Shown here piece after piece: positions 45,988 through 54,924 of a stretch of 64,000 nt of DNA (position 1 is the first letter of the stretch; the number at the start of each line of letters is the position of its first letter). Below the pieces are notes generated by a model. It saw only the letters and a program-made list of their open reading frames with translations. It did no database searches and was not told the DNA's origin. A program made the translations under genes and the position numbers. Source of the stretch: an uncultured Paracoccaceae bacterium (GTDB lineage: Bacteria; Pseudomonadota; Alphaproteobacteria; Rhodobacterales; Rhodobacteraceae); the NCBI GenBank assembly GCA_947494445.1, contig CANLVD010000003.1:62001-126000 (forward strand). Direction: 5' to 3'.

Positions 45988-47222
45988 CGACGCTCTATCA
46001 GGGCATCGCCGCGCAATTCCTGAAGATACCCCTGACCGAAAGCGGCCATACGCTGGTTGAACAGTCTCAACCGCAGATCTTCGCGTTCTTCCGGTGAGGT
46101 TTCACCCGACCGGCTGCACAGCATGACAAGCGTGACACCACGGGCATCGCGTTGGGTCGACTTCTGTCCGACGTCCAGCCCTGCCACGGTCAGCGCCACT
46201 TCTGCAGGCACCGCATCAGCTGGTGTCGGATTGCTGCGACCTGACCCGAACCCGAAACTTTCTGCCTGTGCATCCAGATCAGAACAAAGTTCCGCCTCCG
46301 CCGCGAGGGCGTTCAACTGCGTTTCGGCATCCAGATAAGCCTGTTCCGGCGCAGTGCTGGCAAGCGGCACGATCAACTGCGTGTAGGTCAGCGTGATGGA
46401 TCCATCTTCATCGGTGTTGCGAGCAATCTCACGCACTTCCAGCAATTTCAGGATCGTTACACCTTGCGGGATATCAATCGGTGCGGTCACTTCTCCCGGC
46501 AGGAGCGCGAGTACCTGGCCTGCGATCTGAGGAGGGAGGTTGGAAGCGGGCAACCAGTCCACACGGCCACCGCGCCCGGCAGAACCCGCACGGCTGTAGC
46601 GCCTGACGGCGGCCGTGAAATCACCACCGCGGTTGAGCGAACGTGACAGATCCCGCGCCAGTGCCCCTGTCGCTTCCGGTCCCCGTTGCGCCACAGGAAT
46701 GGAGATTTCCTGCAGAAGCACTTCTTCCTGAACAGCCCGGTTGGCAAATTCCAGTGCCGCATCAAGATCCTGATCGCTGGGTGTGGCGCGTGCCCGAAAG
46801 CGCACTTGAACAACTTCGCGCCAGATCAGGGTTGCGCGAATGAAATCCCTGAGTGTCTCAACGGAAATACCACGTGCGCGCAGGGCGCCCTCGACCTGCT
46901 CCGTGCTCAGATTACGCTGCTCTGAAAAACGGGCAAACCCGTCATCGACTGCGCTTTCATCAAGTTCCAGCCCGATATCTTCTGCCGCCTGAAGGCGCAG
47001 TTTGTCGTCGGTCAGTTGTTCCAGTGACAAGGCCGTCAGATTTCCGGGTGTGCCAAAGGCCTCCAGCAGTTTTGCACGCTGATCAACCTCATAATTCGTG
47101 ATGGCTTTCTGGTTGACGATCACAATGGGCTCATAAAGTCCCTGAGCCACAGCGCTGACCGCACCGAATGCCGCACAAAATGTCACGGCGACCACTCTCA
47201 ATACACCAACTGATCTGCTCAT
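45984..47222 (-). CDS. surA: Periplasmic chaperone/peptidyl-prolyl isomerase SurA
   Basis: SurA escorts outer-membrane proteins, including LptD, across the periplasm. From the ATG at 47222 the protein is 412 residues with a signal peptide (MSRSVGVLRVVAVTFCAAFG, cleavage after VAQ region). The SurA N-domain is seen in VIVNQKAITNYEVDQRAKLL, followed by one parvulin-like domain around SRAGSAGRGGRVDWLPASNL and LLPGEVTAPIDIPQG. Only one PPIase domain is clear, against two in E. coli. Its start lies 13 bp after lptD, and the frame open further upstream overlaps lptD. Confidence 0.9.
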   Translation of the reverse strand: MSRSVGVLRVVAVTFCAAFGAVSAVAQGLYEPIVIVNQKAITNYEVDQRAKLLEAFGTPGNLTALSLEQLTDDKLRLQAAEDIGLELDESAVDDGFARFSEQRNLSTEQVEGALRARGISVETLRDFIRATLIWREVVQVRFRARATPSDQDLDAALEFANRAVQEEVLLQEISIPVAQRGPEATGALARDLSRSLNRGGDFTAAVRRYSRAGSAGRGGRVDWLPASNLPPQIAGQVLALLPGEVTAPIDIPQGVTILKLLEVREIARNTDEDGSITLTYTQLIVPLASTAPEQAYLDAETQLNALAAEAELCSDLDAQAESFGFGSGRSNPTPADAVPAEVALTVAGLDVGQKSTQRDARGVTLVMLCSRSGETSPEEREDLRLRLFNQRMAAFGQGYLQELRGDALIERR

Positions 47223-47235
47223 CTGCACCCCATTG

Positions 47236-49374
47236 TTACAGCGCGCCGCACCGGTCTGCGGGTCTTTGTTGCTGACCGGCTCCGCCAATGCCAGCCAGAC
47301 GAACGGTCAGGCCGATATCCGTCGACGGCGGCACGTCATTGGATGTTGTAAAGCTGCGTGAGAGCGAAAGGTCAAGGCTGATGCATTCATTGCCATAGGA
47401 TAGACGCCCCTCAGCCGAGATGTTCTTGCGTTCGGACAGATCATAGCGCCACTCGCCCTCGAACTGCCAATTGTCATTCAGATCGAAGGTTGTGCCAAAG
47501 GAAAATTCGTATGCTTCGGGCACCGGACCCAGCAACGGATTGGAATTGTCTTCGGCCAGATAGATCAGGCCGAAATCAGTCGTGCCGCGATCAAAGGACA
47601 AGCCCAGATTTGCTTCGGCCCGGCGAAAGTCGAAATCGTCATTGATCAGCACACGGGTCAGGAAATCCACATGCGGGGGCAAATCAAGATGCAGCGCGCC
47701 CACCAGATCAGAACGGGAACCCGCAAGCCCGCTTCCTTCTGCGAACTGAGGGTTGGGATCAGCCCGCAAGACCTGTCCCAATGTCAGATCCATTGACCAG
47801 CCGTCGTCACTGATCCGGGAGTAGGTCACGCCGATATTGGCCCGCAGACCATCTTCCAGCACGTCCTCGCCAGGAAACCGGTTCAGCGCCAGCAGGTTGG
47901 TCTCGTCCAGTTCGGGCAGAAGACTGTCCTCATTTGGCACGGTCGTGTCTTCGCCATTGTCTGAGTAAATGATCTGCACGGCGGGTTCGATGATGTGCAA
48001 CGTCTTGCTGCTGCGCCGCATCAACGGAAACCGAGCCTCAACCCCCAGAAGCGGCACCACACGGCTGACCGAATTGTCGGTGAAGACCGGGTCGTTCTCG
48101 ATCTGATAGGCCTGCGCCAGAACCGAGGCAAAACTCGCAAGCTGAAAACCGCTCTCCAGCGTCCAGTCACGTCGCCAGTCTCCGCCAAGGCTGACACGGG
48201 CGACGTTCCGATCACCATCATCGCGCACCAGCGTAAGATAATTCAGATCCATGGCAAATCGGCCCAAGGCGGGATCAACGTCAAACACCCGCCTGTGCAC
48301 GATCTCGGGCAGTACGAACGGTGACTGGCTGTTGCCGTCATTGTCGCGCAGCGACTGGAAACCTGCCAGCCGGAACTCTGTCAACTCGTCGGTCCGGTAA
48401 CGGGAAATCCGGGCAAAACTGGTCAGGCGATCTTCGTTCGAATAGCCATACTGGCGCAGAAAGCTGTCGTCGCTTGCAACATACAGCCGGAAATCGGCGT
48501 CATAATCACGTGGCAGGGCATATTCGAACTGGGCGTCCAGATAGCCCCGGATCTTGCGTTTGCCGATCGGGCTGTCATAGGCGAGCGTGCCATCAAGCTG
48601 GAATGAACCGCCTGCAAGTGCCTGACGATACTGCGCATCGAACAGGACACCACCGTCGGTGGTGGCAAAGGTTGTCAGTGTGGCGTCCGCGTGATCACCC
48701 AAAGTCAGGTAGTAGGGCAACTTCACCCCTTCACCATAGATGTCGGAACTGCTGAACTCAGGCACAAGAAACCCTGTGGCCCGGCCCTTTGACGGGTCCG
48801 CAATGCGCAGGTTCGGCAAATAAAAAACCGGCACACCCAGCAAATCAAAGCGGGCATCTTCAAAATAGATCTGACCCTCAAGGTTGTCCTGAATGATGCG
48901 ATCCGCACGAATGGCCCAGATTGGTGTGGGTGACGCATCACAAACCCTGCAGGATGAAGCAACCGTGCGCGTGAGCGTGTTGAAACGTCCGTCACCACTG
49001 CGCTGTAACCGGGCCGAGGCCAGTTGAAAGCTGTTGTCGATCAGCAGTCTCGCGCCTTCGATCAACCCTTTGGTGAGGTCGGAAGACAGATCTGCCAGAT
49101 CGGCCAGAATGCGCGTGCCGTCATCGCCATCTAGCTGGATGGGTCCTGTTGCGCGCACTGTCTGGCTTTGGGCGTTGTAGATGATTTCTGTCGCCCGCAA
49201 ACGGTTGCCCTGATACAGAACCTCGACATTTCCGCGTGCCACCAGCACCCGGGCCTGACTGTCATAAGCGACATCATCTGCAAGTAAAGTCACGGGCAGC
49301 CGGGCCAGATCCTGAGCCAGCGTCACGGAAGTCAGCAAAAAACTCCAGAGACAGACAGCGGCCAGACGCCACAT
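47236..49374 (-). CDS. lptD: LPS-assembly outer-membrane protein LptD
   Basis: LptD is the beta-barrel that inserts LPS in the outer leaflet. The 712-residue protein has a signal peptide (MWRLAAVCLWSFLLTSVTLA), an OstA-type beta-jellyroll region (VARGNVEVLYQGNRLRATEI), and a long barrel with GVPVFYLPNLRIADPSKGRA, a conserved LptD segment. A cysteine pair (SSCRVCD) lies at the domain border. It is coupled to lptG (TGATG) and followed by surA. A longer frame to 49440 lies inside lptG and is not used. Confidence 0.95.
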   Translation of the reverse strand: MWRLAAVCLWSFLLTSVTLAQDLARLPVTLLADDVAYDSQARVLVARGNVEVLYQGNRLRATEIIYNAQSQTVRATGPIQLDGDDGTRILADLADLSSDLTKGLIEGARLLIDNSFQLASARLQRSGDGRFNTLTRTVASSCRVCDASPTPIWAIRADRIIQDNLEGQIYFEDARFDLLGVPVFYLPNLRIADPSKGRATGFLVPEFSSSDIYGEGVKLPYYLTLGDHADATLTTFATTDGGVLFDAQYRQALAGGSFQLDGTLAYDSPIGKRKIRGYLDAQFEYALPRDYDADFRLYVASDDSFLRQYGYSNEDRLTSFARISRYRTDELTEFRLAGFQSLRDNDGNSQSPFVLPEIVHRRVFDVDPALGRFAMDLNYLTLVRDDGDRNVARVSLGGDWRRDWTLESGFQLASFASVLAQAYQIENDPVFTDNSVSRVVPLLGVEARFPLMRRSSKTLHIIEPAVQIIYSDNGEDTTVPNEDSLLPELDETNLLALNRFPGEDVLEDGLRANIGVTYSRISDDGWSMDLTLGQVLRADPNPQFAEGSGLAGSRSDLVGALHLDLPPHVDFLTRVLINDDFDFRRAEANLGLSFDRGTTDFGLIYLAEDNSNPLLGPVPEAYEFSFGTTFDLNDNWQFEGEWRYDLSERKNISAEGRLSYGNECISLDLSLSRSFTTSNDVPPSTDIGLTVRLAGIGGAGQQQRPADRCGAL

Positions 49375-50474
49375 CAGCCATCCTCCAGATGCAGAAGAAG
49401 TGCCGTTGCAAGCATGATTGCGGCCATCGGTGGCGCCCATGCCGACAGGATCACGGGAACGGTTCCGTTTGCGCCAAGGGATTCAGCGAAATCCTTGAAG
49501 AAATACAGCAGGAAGCCCACGAGAATGGCCATCAGGATCATGACCCCGGTCTGTCCAAAACGCACATGGCGCATAGAAAACCCGGCACCGATCAGAACCA
49601 TAGCTGCAAAAAGCGCAGGTCGCGCGATCTCGCTGTGGAGGTGCAGTTTATGGCGCAGGGCCGAGAATCCGGCCGTTTCCAGCCGAGCGATGAATTCCGG
49701 CACTTTCCAGATCGGCAGGGCCTCGGGCGGTGCAAAACCATCAAGTATCTGGTCGCGTGTCAGATCGGTCGGGAGGCGGTACTCCACAGACTTTGTGGGT
49801 GTTTCCAGCGCATCGACCGAGGCCGTATCGAGCGGCCACCGTTCAACATTTCGCAGCAGCCATGCACCTGAGACCAGCGCGGCACTGTCTGCCTCCAGCC
49901 GCGCCACAAGATGACCATCGGTGTCATAGTCATGGAGCCGCACACCCACAAGAACGGCCCCGTTTGCTGTTACACGATCGGCCTCGATCACTGTCTGTCC
50001 GGTGTCGGACCCCTGACGCAGCCAGATCTCGCGATCACTGACGCTGAGCACACTGCGGCCTGCCGTGCGGAACTCGGTCTTGCGATCATTGGCCCGGTCA
50101 TCTGCTGCCTGCACGACAGGTGCGACGGCAACCACACTGAAAATCCCGAACAGGATTGATGCAATCACAGGAAGATGCAGTGCGGTGATACCTGATACTC
50201 CAGATGCACGAACAATCACCAGTTCCGAGCTTTTCGACAACCTCAAGAAGGTTGTCAGGGAAGACAGCATAAGGATCAGCGGAAAGGCCGTCATCAGCAC
50301 TTGCGGGGTTTCCAGAAGCGTGATGGCGACGATGTCGCTGGCACTTGCCCCATACCGGCTCAGCGAGCGGATGTTCTCAACCCCGGTCATCACGAAAATC
50401 AACAATCCCACGATCACCGTGACCTGCAAGGTGGCGACCAGAAACCGACGCAGGGTATAAAGCCAGATCGTCAC
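49374..50474 (-). CDS. lptG: LPS export ABC transporter permease LptG
   Basis: With LptF and the ATPase LptB, LptG extracts LPS from the inner membrane. The 366-residue protein shows the YjgP/YjgQ fold: six membrane helices (three near the N-terminus including LVATLQVTVIVGLLIFVM; three near the C-terminus) flanking a periplasmic beta-jellyroll. The cytoplasmic coupling region SSLTTFLRLSKSSELVIVRASG is typical. The ATG overlaps the lptF stop by 4 bases. Confidence 0.95.
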   Translation of the reverse strand: MTIWLYTLRRFLVATLQVTVIVGLLIFVMTGVENIRSLSRYGASASDIVAITLLETPQVLMTAFPLILMLSSLTTFLRLSKSSELVIVRASGVSGITALHLPVIASILFGIFSVVAVAPVVQAADDRANDRKTEFRTAGRSVLSVSDREIWLRQGSDTGQTVIEADRVTANGAVLVGVRLHDYDTDGHLVARLEADSAALVSGAWLLRNVERWPLDTASVDALETPTKSVEYRLPTDLTRDQILDGFAPPEALPIWKVPEFIARLETAGFSALRHKLHLHSEIARPALFAAMVLIGAGFSMRHVRFGQTGVMILMAILVGFLLYFFKDFAESLGANGTVPVILSAWAPPMAAIMLATALLLHLEDG

Positions 50475-51592
50475 TGGGGGGCACTCCGCAAATGGCGCGG
50501 CGCGCGGGTCTGGGACATTCTGATCATGACAGCCATGGCAATGAGACCCAACAGGAAAGGGCTGTAAGACAGCTGCCAGATGTCTGGATCGTCGGCGACC
50601 TGTGCCTTGCTCGCGATCTGAAAAGCGATGGCAAGTATGCCCAGAACAACCGCCACTGCCACTCGTCGTCCCAAACCGGAGCGCTGAAAGGGGGCTGTGT
50701 TGAGCGTTACCATGGCCAGCAGTGGCAGAAAGGCCGTCATCAGAGATGTGACCAGAATCGCATGCCCCTCAGAGACATAATCACCAATGCTGTAGCGCCC
50801 GTTCTCAAGCATCGCTTCGTTGGGGCTGAGCAAATCCAACAGGCCGTATTCCTGTGGCTTGGGTGCGCGCAGCGTCTTGCCGGTCAGAAATCCTTCGATG
50901 TCATAGGTAAACTCCGAAAACCTTACTTGAGACAATTGCCGTGTCGCGACATCTTCGGTCAGCGCAATTCCCGAAAGCATAACAAGCCGGACATCATCGC
51001 CGTTGCGCATCAGTTGCGCACGTTCTGCTGAATAGGTGACCGGGCGCATCTCGTCACGGGCGTCATGCAGGAAAATGCCCGCCATCTCGCCTTCGCGCGA
51101 AGTGTCATCGATGAAGAGCGTCACCCCCTTGATCGGATAGATGAACTGGCCTTCGCGGATCAGCGTGTTGGCCAGTTCCGTCCGGATTTCCAACCGGCGG
51201 TCTTCCAGTTGCCGCGTGCCATAAGGCACCAGCACGGTTTGAACAATCAGCGCCAGAAGGGCCGCAACCAGACCGAAATAAAGGACAGGTCGAGCAAGTG
51301 CGAGAAGATGCAAGCCAGCTGCGGACATCACGACCATTTCGCTGTCGTCATGCAACTTGTTGATCGAATAGATCGTCGCGGAAAACGCAGCCAGCGGCAG
51401 GGTCACGGCCAGAACACGCGGCAGAAGAAGCACGGAAAACTCCAGAAAAACCGTGCCCGCCTGATTGGATTGCACGACCGTGTCGATCAGCCGGACAGCT
51501 TCTGTCAGCCAGATCACGCCGGTGAAGATCAGGACGAAAAATCCCGACGCCGCCATCAGTTGCCAGAAGATATATCGATCCAGTCGGCGCAT
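50471..51592 (-). CDS. lptF: LPS export ABC transporter permease LptF
   Basis: This is the partner permease of LptG. The 373-residue protein starts MRRLDRYIFWQLMAASGFFV and contains FSATIYSINKLHDDSEMVVM and SAAGLHLLALARPVL, the family's coupling-helix motif, then the periplasmic domain and three C-terminal helices. It is first in the leftward lptF-lptG-lptD-surA-pdxA-rsmA chain and divergent from pepA across a 121-bp promoter region. Confidence 0.95.
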   Translation of the reverse strand: MRRLDRYIFWQLMAASGFFVLIFTGVIWLTEAVRLIDTVVQSNQAGTVFLEFSVLLLPRVLAVTLPLAAFSATIYSINKLHDDSEMVVMSAAGLHLLALARPVLYFGLVAALLALIVQTVLVPYGTRQLEDRRLEIRTELANTLIREGQFIYPIKGVTLFIDDTSREGEMAGIFLHDARDEMRPVTYSAERAQLMRNGDDVRLVMLSGIALTEDVATRQLSQVRFSEFTYDIEGFLTGKTLRAPKPQEYGLLDLLSPNEAMLENGRYSIGDYVSEGHAILVTSLMTAFLPLLAMVTLNTAPFQRSGLGRRVAVAVVLGILAIAFQIASKAQVADDPDIWQLSYSPFLLGLIAMAVMIRMSQTRAPRHLRSAPQ

Positions 51593-51713
51593 CTTTGGCG
51601 GCAGTCCTCAATTAACCAGTCGACCTCAGGCCTATTGCCTGCCACACATCTGGTCAAGCACACGCAAAGCCCCTAGGGTCCGCGTGTTATATCAAATCTG
51701 ACGGAGCCCTGCC

Positions 51714-53186
51714 ATGACTTCCCCTCTTGCGATCTCATTTGTTCCGGCCGATCTCGATGCGATCGCCGGACTGACTGGAAAGCTCACGGTTTTCGTGACT
51801 GCCGAGAAGGGAATGGATCCACTGGGGCGCAGGGTGAATCGTCTCTGCAAGGGTGCTTTGAAGCGACTGGTCGAAAGTGAGCGATTTTCCAAGGCAAAGG
51901 AAGGTGACGGGATCACCCTGTCCTGGCCCTTGGGCATGAGTGCCGTAGCGGTGCAGGTCATCAAGCTGGAAAAACGCACCTCCGATCTGACTGCGCGCAA
52001 GGCGGGTACGGCGATCTCGCTGTTCAAGGGTACGGATGCCATCACTGTTCTGGCTGGCAGCCATGCAAAAGCCGCCCAGATTGCCTATGGCCTTGCTCTC
52101 AGAACCTATGATTTCAACCTCTACAAAACATCCGAGGCTGCGCAAACACCCCAGCAACCGGCAAGCGTGATGGTCACCAAGCCGGAAGAAGTATCAGCTG
52201 AGGCGACCGATGGGGCGGCCGTTGCTGAAGGTGTGTTCTTCACCCGTGATCTGGTCAATGAGCCAGCCAACGTCCTGACCACAACAGATTTTGCGGCCCG
52301 TCTGGCGGCCATGCAGGAGATTGGCCTTGATGTCACAATCCTGGAAGAGGCCGAGTTGGAAAAGCTGGGCATGCGCGCGCTTCTGGGTGTAGGGCAGGGC
52401 TCGGAGGCACCATCTAAGGTCGTGGTCATGAAATGGAACGGTGGCGGAGATGAAGCCCCGTTCGCTCTGGTCGGGAAGGGCGTTGTCTTCGACACCGGCG
52501 GCATTTCGCTCAAACCCGCTGGTGGCATGGAAGACATGACCATGGACATGGGGGGTGCCGGGGTTGTTTCCGGCGTGATGCGCGCCCTTGCCCTGCGCAA
52601 GGCCAAAGCCAATGTGGTGGGCGTTGTGGGTCTGGTGGAAAACATGCCCGACGGCAAGGCGCAGCGCCCCGGTGATGTGGTCAAATCCATGAAGGGCGAT
52701 ACGATTGAGGTGATCAATACGGATGCGGAGGGCCGCCTCGTTCTGGCCGATGTGCTGTGGTACACGCAAGAGGAGTTCAAACCGACAGGCATGATCAATC
52801 TGGCGACCCTGACCGGGGCAATCATCATCGGGCTTGGTCATCACAATGCAGGTGTTTTCTCCAACAACGACGGTCTGGCGGATGCGTTTCTTTCCGCGGC
52901 CAAGGCCGAGGACGAAGGCGCATGGCGCATGCCCATGGGGCCGGATTACGACAAGCAGATCGAAAGCAAGATCGCGGACATTCGCAATGCCGCCGGTCGC
53001 GAGGCTGGATCGGTCACAGCCGCTCAATTTTTGGGTCGCTTCGTAAAGTCCGACATGCCATGGATCCATCTTGATATTGCAGGCGTTGCCTCGCTGAAAA
53101 CTCCATCGACTTACGCGCCAAAAGGGGCGACGGGTTGGGGTGTGCGTGCGCTGGACCGGCTGATCCGGGACAAGTACGAAGGCTAG
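51714..53186 (+). CDS. pepA: Leucyl aminopeptidase (M17)
   Basis: PepA is a hexameric di-metal aminopeptidase. The 490-residue protein has an N-terminal macro-like domain and a C-terminal catalytic domain with VGKGVVFDTGGISLKPAGG, MKGDTIEVINTDAEGRLVLA (the M17 signature) and LTGAIIIGLGHHNAG. GGAG precedes the ATG. holC follows after 4 bp, an association seen widely in proteobacteria. Confidence 0.96.
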   Translation: MTSPLAISFVPADLDAIAGLTGKLTVFVTAEKGMDPLGRRVNRLCKGALKRLVESERFSKAKEGDGITLSWPLGMSAVAVQVIKLEKRTSDLTARKAGTAISLFKGTDAITVLAGSHAKAAQIAYGLALRTYDFNLYKTSEAAQTPQQPASVMVTKPEEVSAEATDGAAVAEGVFFTRDLVNEPANVLTTTDFAARLAAMQEIGLDVTILEEAELEKLGMRALLGVGQGSEAPSKVVVMKWNGGGDEAPFALVGKGVVFDTGGISLKPAGGMEDMTMDMGGAGVVSGVMRALALRKAKANVVGVVGLVENMPDGKAQRPGDVVKSMKGDTIEVINTDAEGRLVLADVLWYTQEEFKPTGMINLATLTGAIIIGLGHHNAGVFSNNDGLADAFLSAAKAEDEGAWRMPMGPDYDKQIESKIADIRNAAGREAGSVTAAQFLGRFVKSDMPWIHLDIAGVASLKTPSTYAPKGATGWGVRALDRLIRDKYEG

Positions 53187-53190
53187 GGGC

Positions 53191-53652
53191 GTGGCCGCAG
53201 AATTCCTGTTCTACCATCTGACGGACACGCCGCTGGAGCGCACATTGCCCGATCTGTTGGAGCGCTCACTGGCACGTGGCTGGAAAGTATGTGTGCGTGG
53301 TGGACATGCAGACGGGTTGTCGCGCATCGACGGCCTGCTCTGGTCTTACCGCGATGACAGTTTCTTGCCTCATGGGGCCACAGGCGGGCCGCATGACAGT
53401 GATCAACCAATCCTTCTGTGCACCTCGGGCAATGGAAATCAGGCTGATGTCCTTATGCTGGTGGATGGTGCGCGTGCTGATCCGTCGGACGCTGAAGGGT
53501 TTCAGCGCATCTGCCTGCTGTTCAATGGATATGAGGATCAGGCCCTCTCGGACGCCCGCGTTGACTGGAAGTCTGTCTCGGATGCAGGTCTCACAGCGGT
53601 CTACTGGGCCCGCGAAGATGGCAGATGGATCGAAAAAGCCCGCAGCGCCTGA
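53191..53652 (+). CDS. holC: DNA polymerase III chi subunit
   Basis: The chi subunit links the clamp loader to SSB. The 153-residue protein starts with GTG four bases after pepA. It has EFLFYHLTDTPLERTLPDLL, LLWSYRDDSFLPHG, DQPILLCTSGN and the C-terminal GLTAVYWAREDGRWIEK, the HolC pattern. Placement behind pepA supports the call. Confidence 0.9.
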   Translation: MAAEFLFYHLTDTPLERTLPDLLERSLARGWKVCVRGGHADGLSRIDGLLWSYRDDSFLPHGATGGPHDSDQPILLCTSGNGNQADVLMLVDGARADPSDAEGFQRICLLFNGYEDQALSDARVDWKSVSDAGLTAVYWAREDGRWIEKARSA

Positions 53653-53654
53653 TC

Positions 53655-53708
53655 CACTTCTTGGCAAAAATATCCCCTGCGGAGCATTGATCCGGGCACC
53701 GGATCAAT
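53655..53708. repeat. Structured intergenic repeat, copy 1 (conserved head plus hairpin)
   Basis: The head CACTTCTTGG, four variable bases, AAATATCCCC, two bases and CGGA (53655-53683) is shared with copy 2 at 59439. It is followed by ATTGATCCGG-GCA-CCGGATCAAT (53686-53708), a perfect 10-bp stem with a GCA loop. It lies between the convergent holC and aspartic protease genes, 4 bases past the protease stop, and could act as a transcript end. Confidence 0.65.
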
Positions 53709-53712
53709 TCTT

Positions 53713-54303
53713 CTAACGTCTTAGGATCATCCGGCTGCCGGCGATTTCGATGGATTTGAACCGCTTGAGGTAACTCATGCCCAACAGCGGCTCGGACAAA
53801 TCCCCTTCGGTCACGGTGGCCCTGATCGCGTGATCCTTGAAAGTCCCGAACTCCATCTTGTCGAGCAGTATATTGGCGGTGCGCACCTCGCCGTTAGCGG
53901 TCAGGGAGCGACCTACAAAGCTCAGGGTGCTGACGCGGATGCCCAGGTCCTGTGCCACTTCCTTGGGCAACACGATCTTTGTGGCACCGGTGTCGACAAG
54001 AAAGGTCACCTGAATGCCGTTTACGGTCATGGGCGCATAGAAATGCCCGTCTGTGCGACGCTGCAAAACGATCTCGCCGTTTTGGGTGATGGATGCCTGA
54101 CGGGGATAAAGTTCAAATCCAAGCTGATCCCTGAACCCGTATCCGATCACCGCAAAAATGAAGATCAGCACCCAGATCGCAGCCTGTTGAAGAGCAAGAT
54201 TGAGCTTGCCCTTGTAGGATCCGAACAGCCAGACGCTGACCGCGCCCCCCAGCAGGACGAAGTAGAACAGTTCCGCCATCTTGTCTGGATCGTCTGGAAA
54301 CAC
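53713..54303 (-). CDS. Membrane-anchored retropepsin-like aspartic protease (TIGR02281 type)
   Basis: The 196-residue protein has two N-terminal membrane segments (FYFVLLGGAVSVWLF and AAIWVLIFIFAVIGYGF) and a periplasmic clan-AA domain with the catalytic VTFLVDTGATKIVLP and the closing LLGMSYLKRFKSIEI. One Asp motif per chain implies a homodimer. The GTG at 54303 was preferred because GGGGGG lies 7 bases upstream; ATG 54279 is the alternative. Substrate unknown. It is last in the leftward ABC-F / MarC / protease group. Confidence 0.85.
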   Translation of the reverse strand: MFPDDPDKMAELFYFVLLGGAVSVWLFGSYKGKLNLALQQAAIWVLIFIFAVIGYGFRDQLGFELYPRQASITQNGEIVLQRRTDGHFYAPMTVNGIQVTFLVDTGATKIVLPKEVAQDLGIRVSTLSFVGRSLTANGEVRTANILLDKMEFGTFKDHAIRATVTEGDLSEPLLGMSYLKRFKSIEIAGSRMILRR

Positions 54304-54306
54304 CCG

Positions 54307-54924
54307 TTATCCCCCCATCAATCCAAAATCACGCAAGCCATCCAGCACGAATTGCACTGACAAGGCTGCCAGCAGCATGCCAAGCAATCGTGTCACAACA
54401 TTGACGCCCGTGTGCCCCAGCAACCGTTCAATCGCAGGCCCAAGAAGAAACAGCACCCAGGCAGTTGCGACCACGACAACCATGACGCCGAAAATCACGC
54501 CCTGGGCTGCGTAGTCTCCGGGATGATTGCCGACCAGCAGGATCATGGAGGTCATGGCACCCGGTCCTGCCAGAAGCGGCACGGCAAGGGGGAATACAGA
54601 AGGATCAGGTTTTTCTTCGATCACGTTTTCGCGCCGTTCGGTCCTACGTTCAAACAGCATCTCGATGGCCGTCAGAAACAGCAAGATCCCTCCCGAAATC
54701 CGGAAGGCAGGCATGGAGATGCCGATGAACCCCAGCAGGTTCTCACCAAAAATTCCGAATGCCGCGAGAATGCCGATTGCGATCACGCAAGCCCGCAGCG
54801 CAACCGCGCGTTTTTGCGCGGGCTCCATCCCCCGCACAAGGGCGATATACATCGGCGTCAGGCCAATGGGATCGATGATCACGAAAAGCGTGACGAACAC
54901 GGTGATCGCCAGTTCAAGCATCAT
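54307..54924 (-). CDS. MarC-family integral membrane protein
   Basis: The 205-residue protein has six membrane helices; it contains VTLFVIIDPIGLTPMYIAL and FPLAVPLLAGPGAMTSMILL, the two family repeats with conserved D/P/G residues. MarC (UPF0056) proteins are poorly understood; the link to antibiotic resistance in E. coli has not held up. The ATG at 54924 overlaps the ABC-F stop (ATGA). Confidence 0.88.
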   Translation of the reverse strand: MMLELAITVFVTLFVIIDPIGLTPMYIALVRGMEPAQKRAVALRACVIAIGILAAFGIFGENLLGFIGISMPAFRISGGILLFLTAIEMLFERRTERRENVIEEKPDPSVFPLAVPLLAGPGAMTSMILLVGNHPGDYAAQGVIFGVMVVVVATAWVLFLLGPAIERLLGHTGVNVVTRLLGMLLAALSVQFVLDGLRDFGLMGG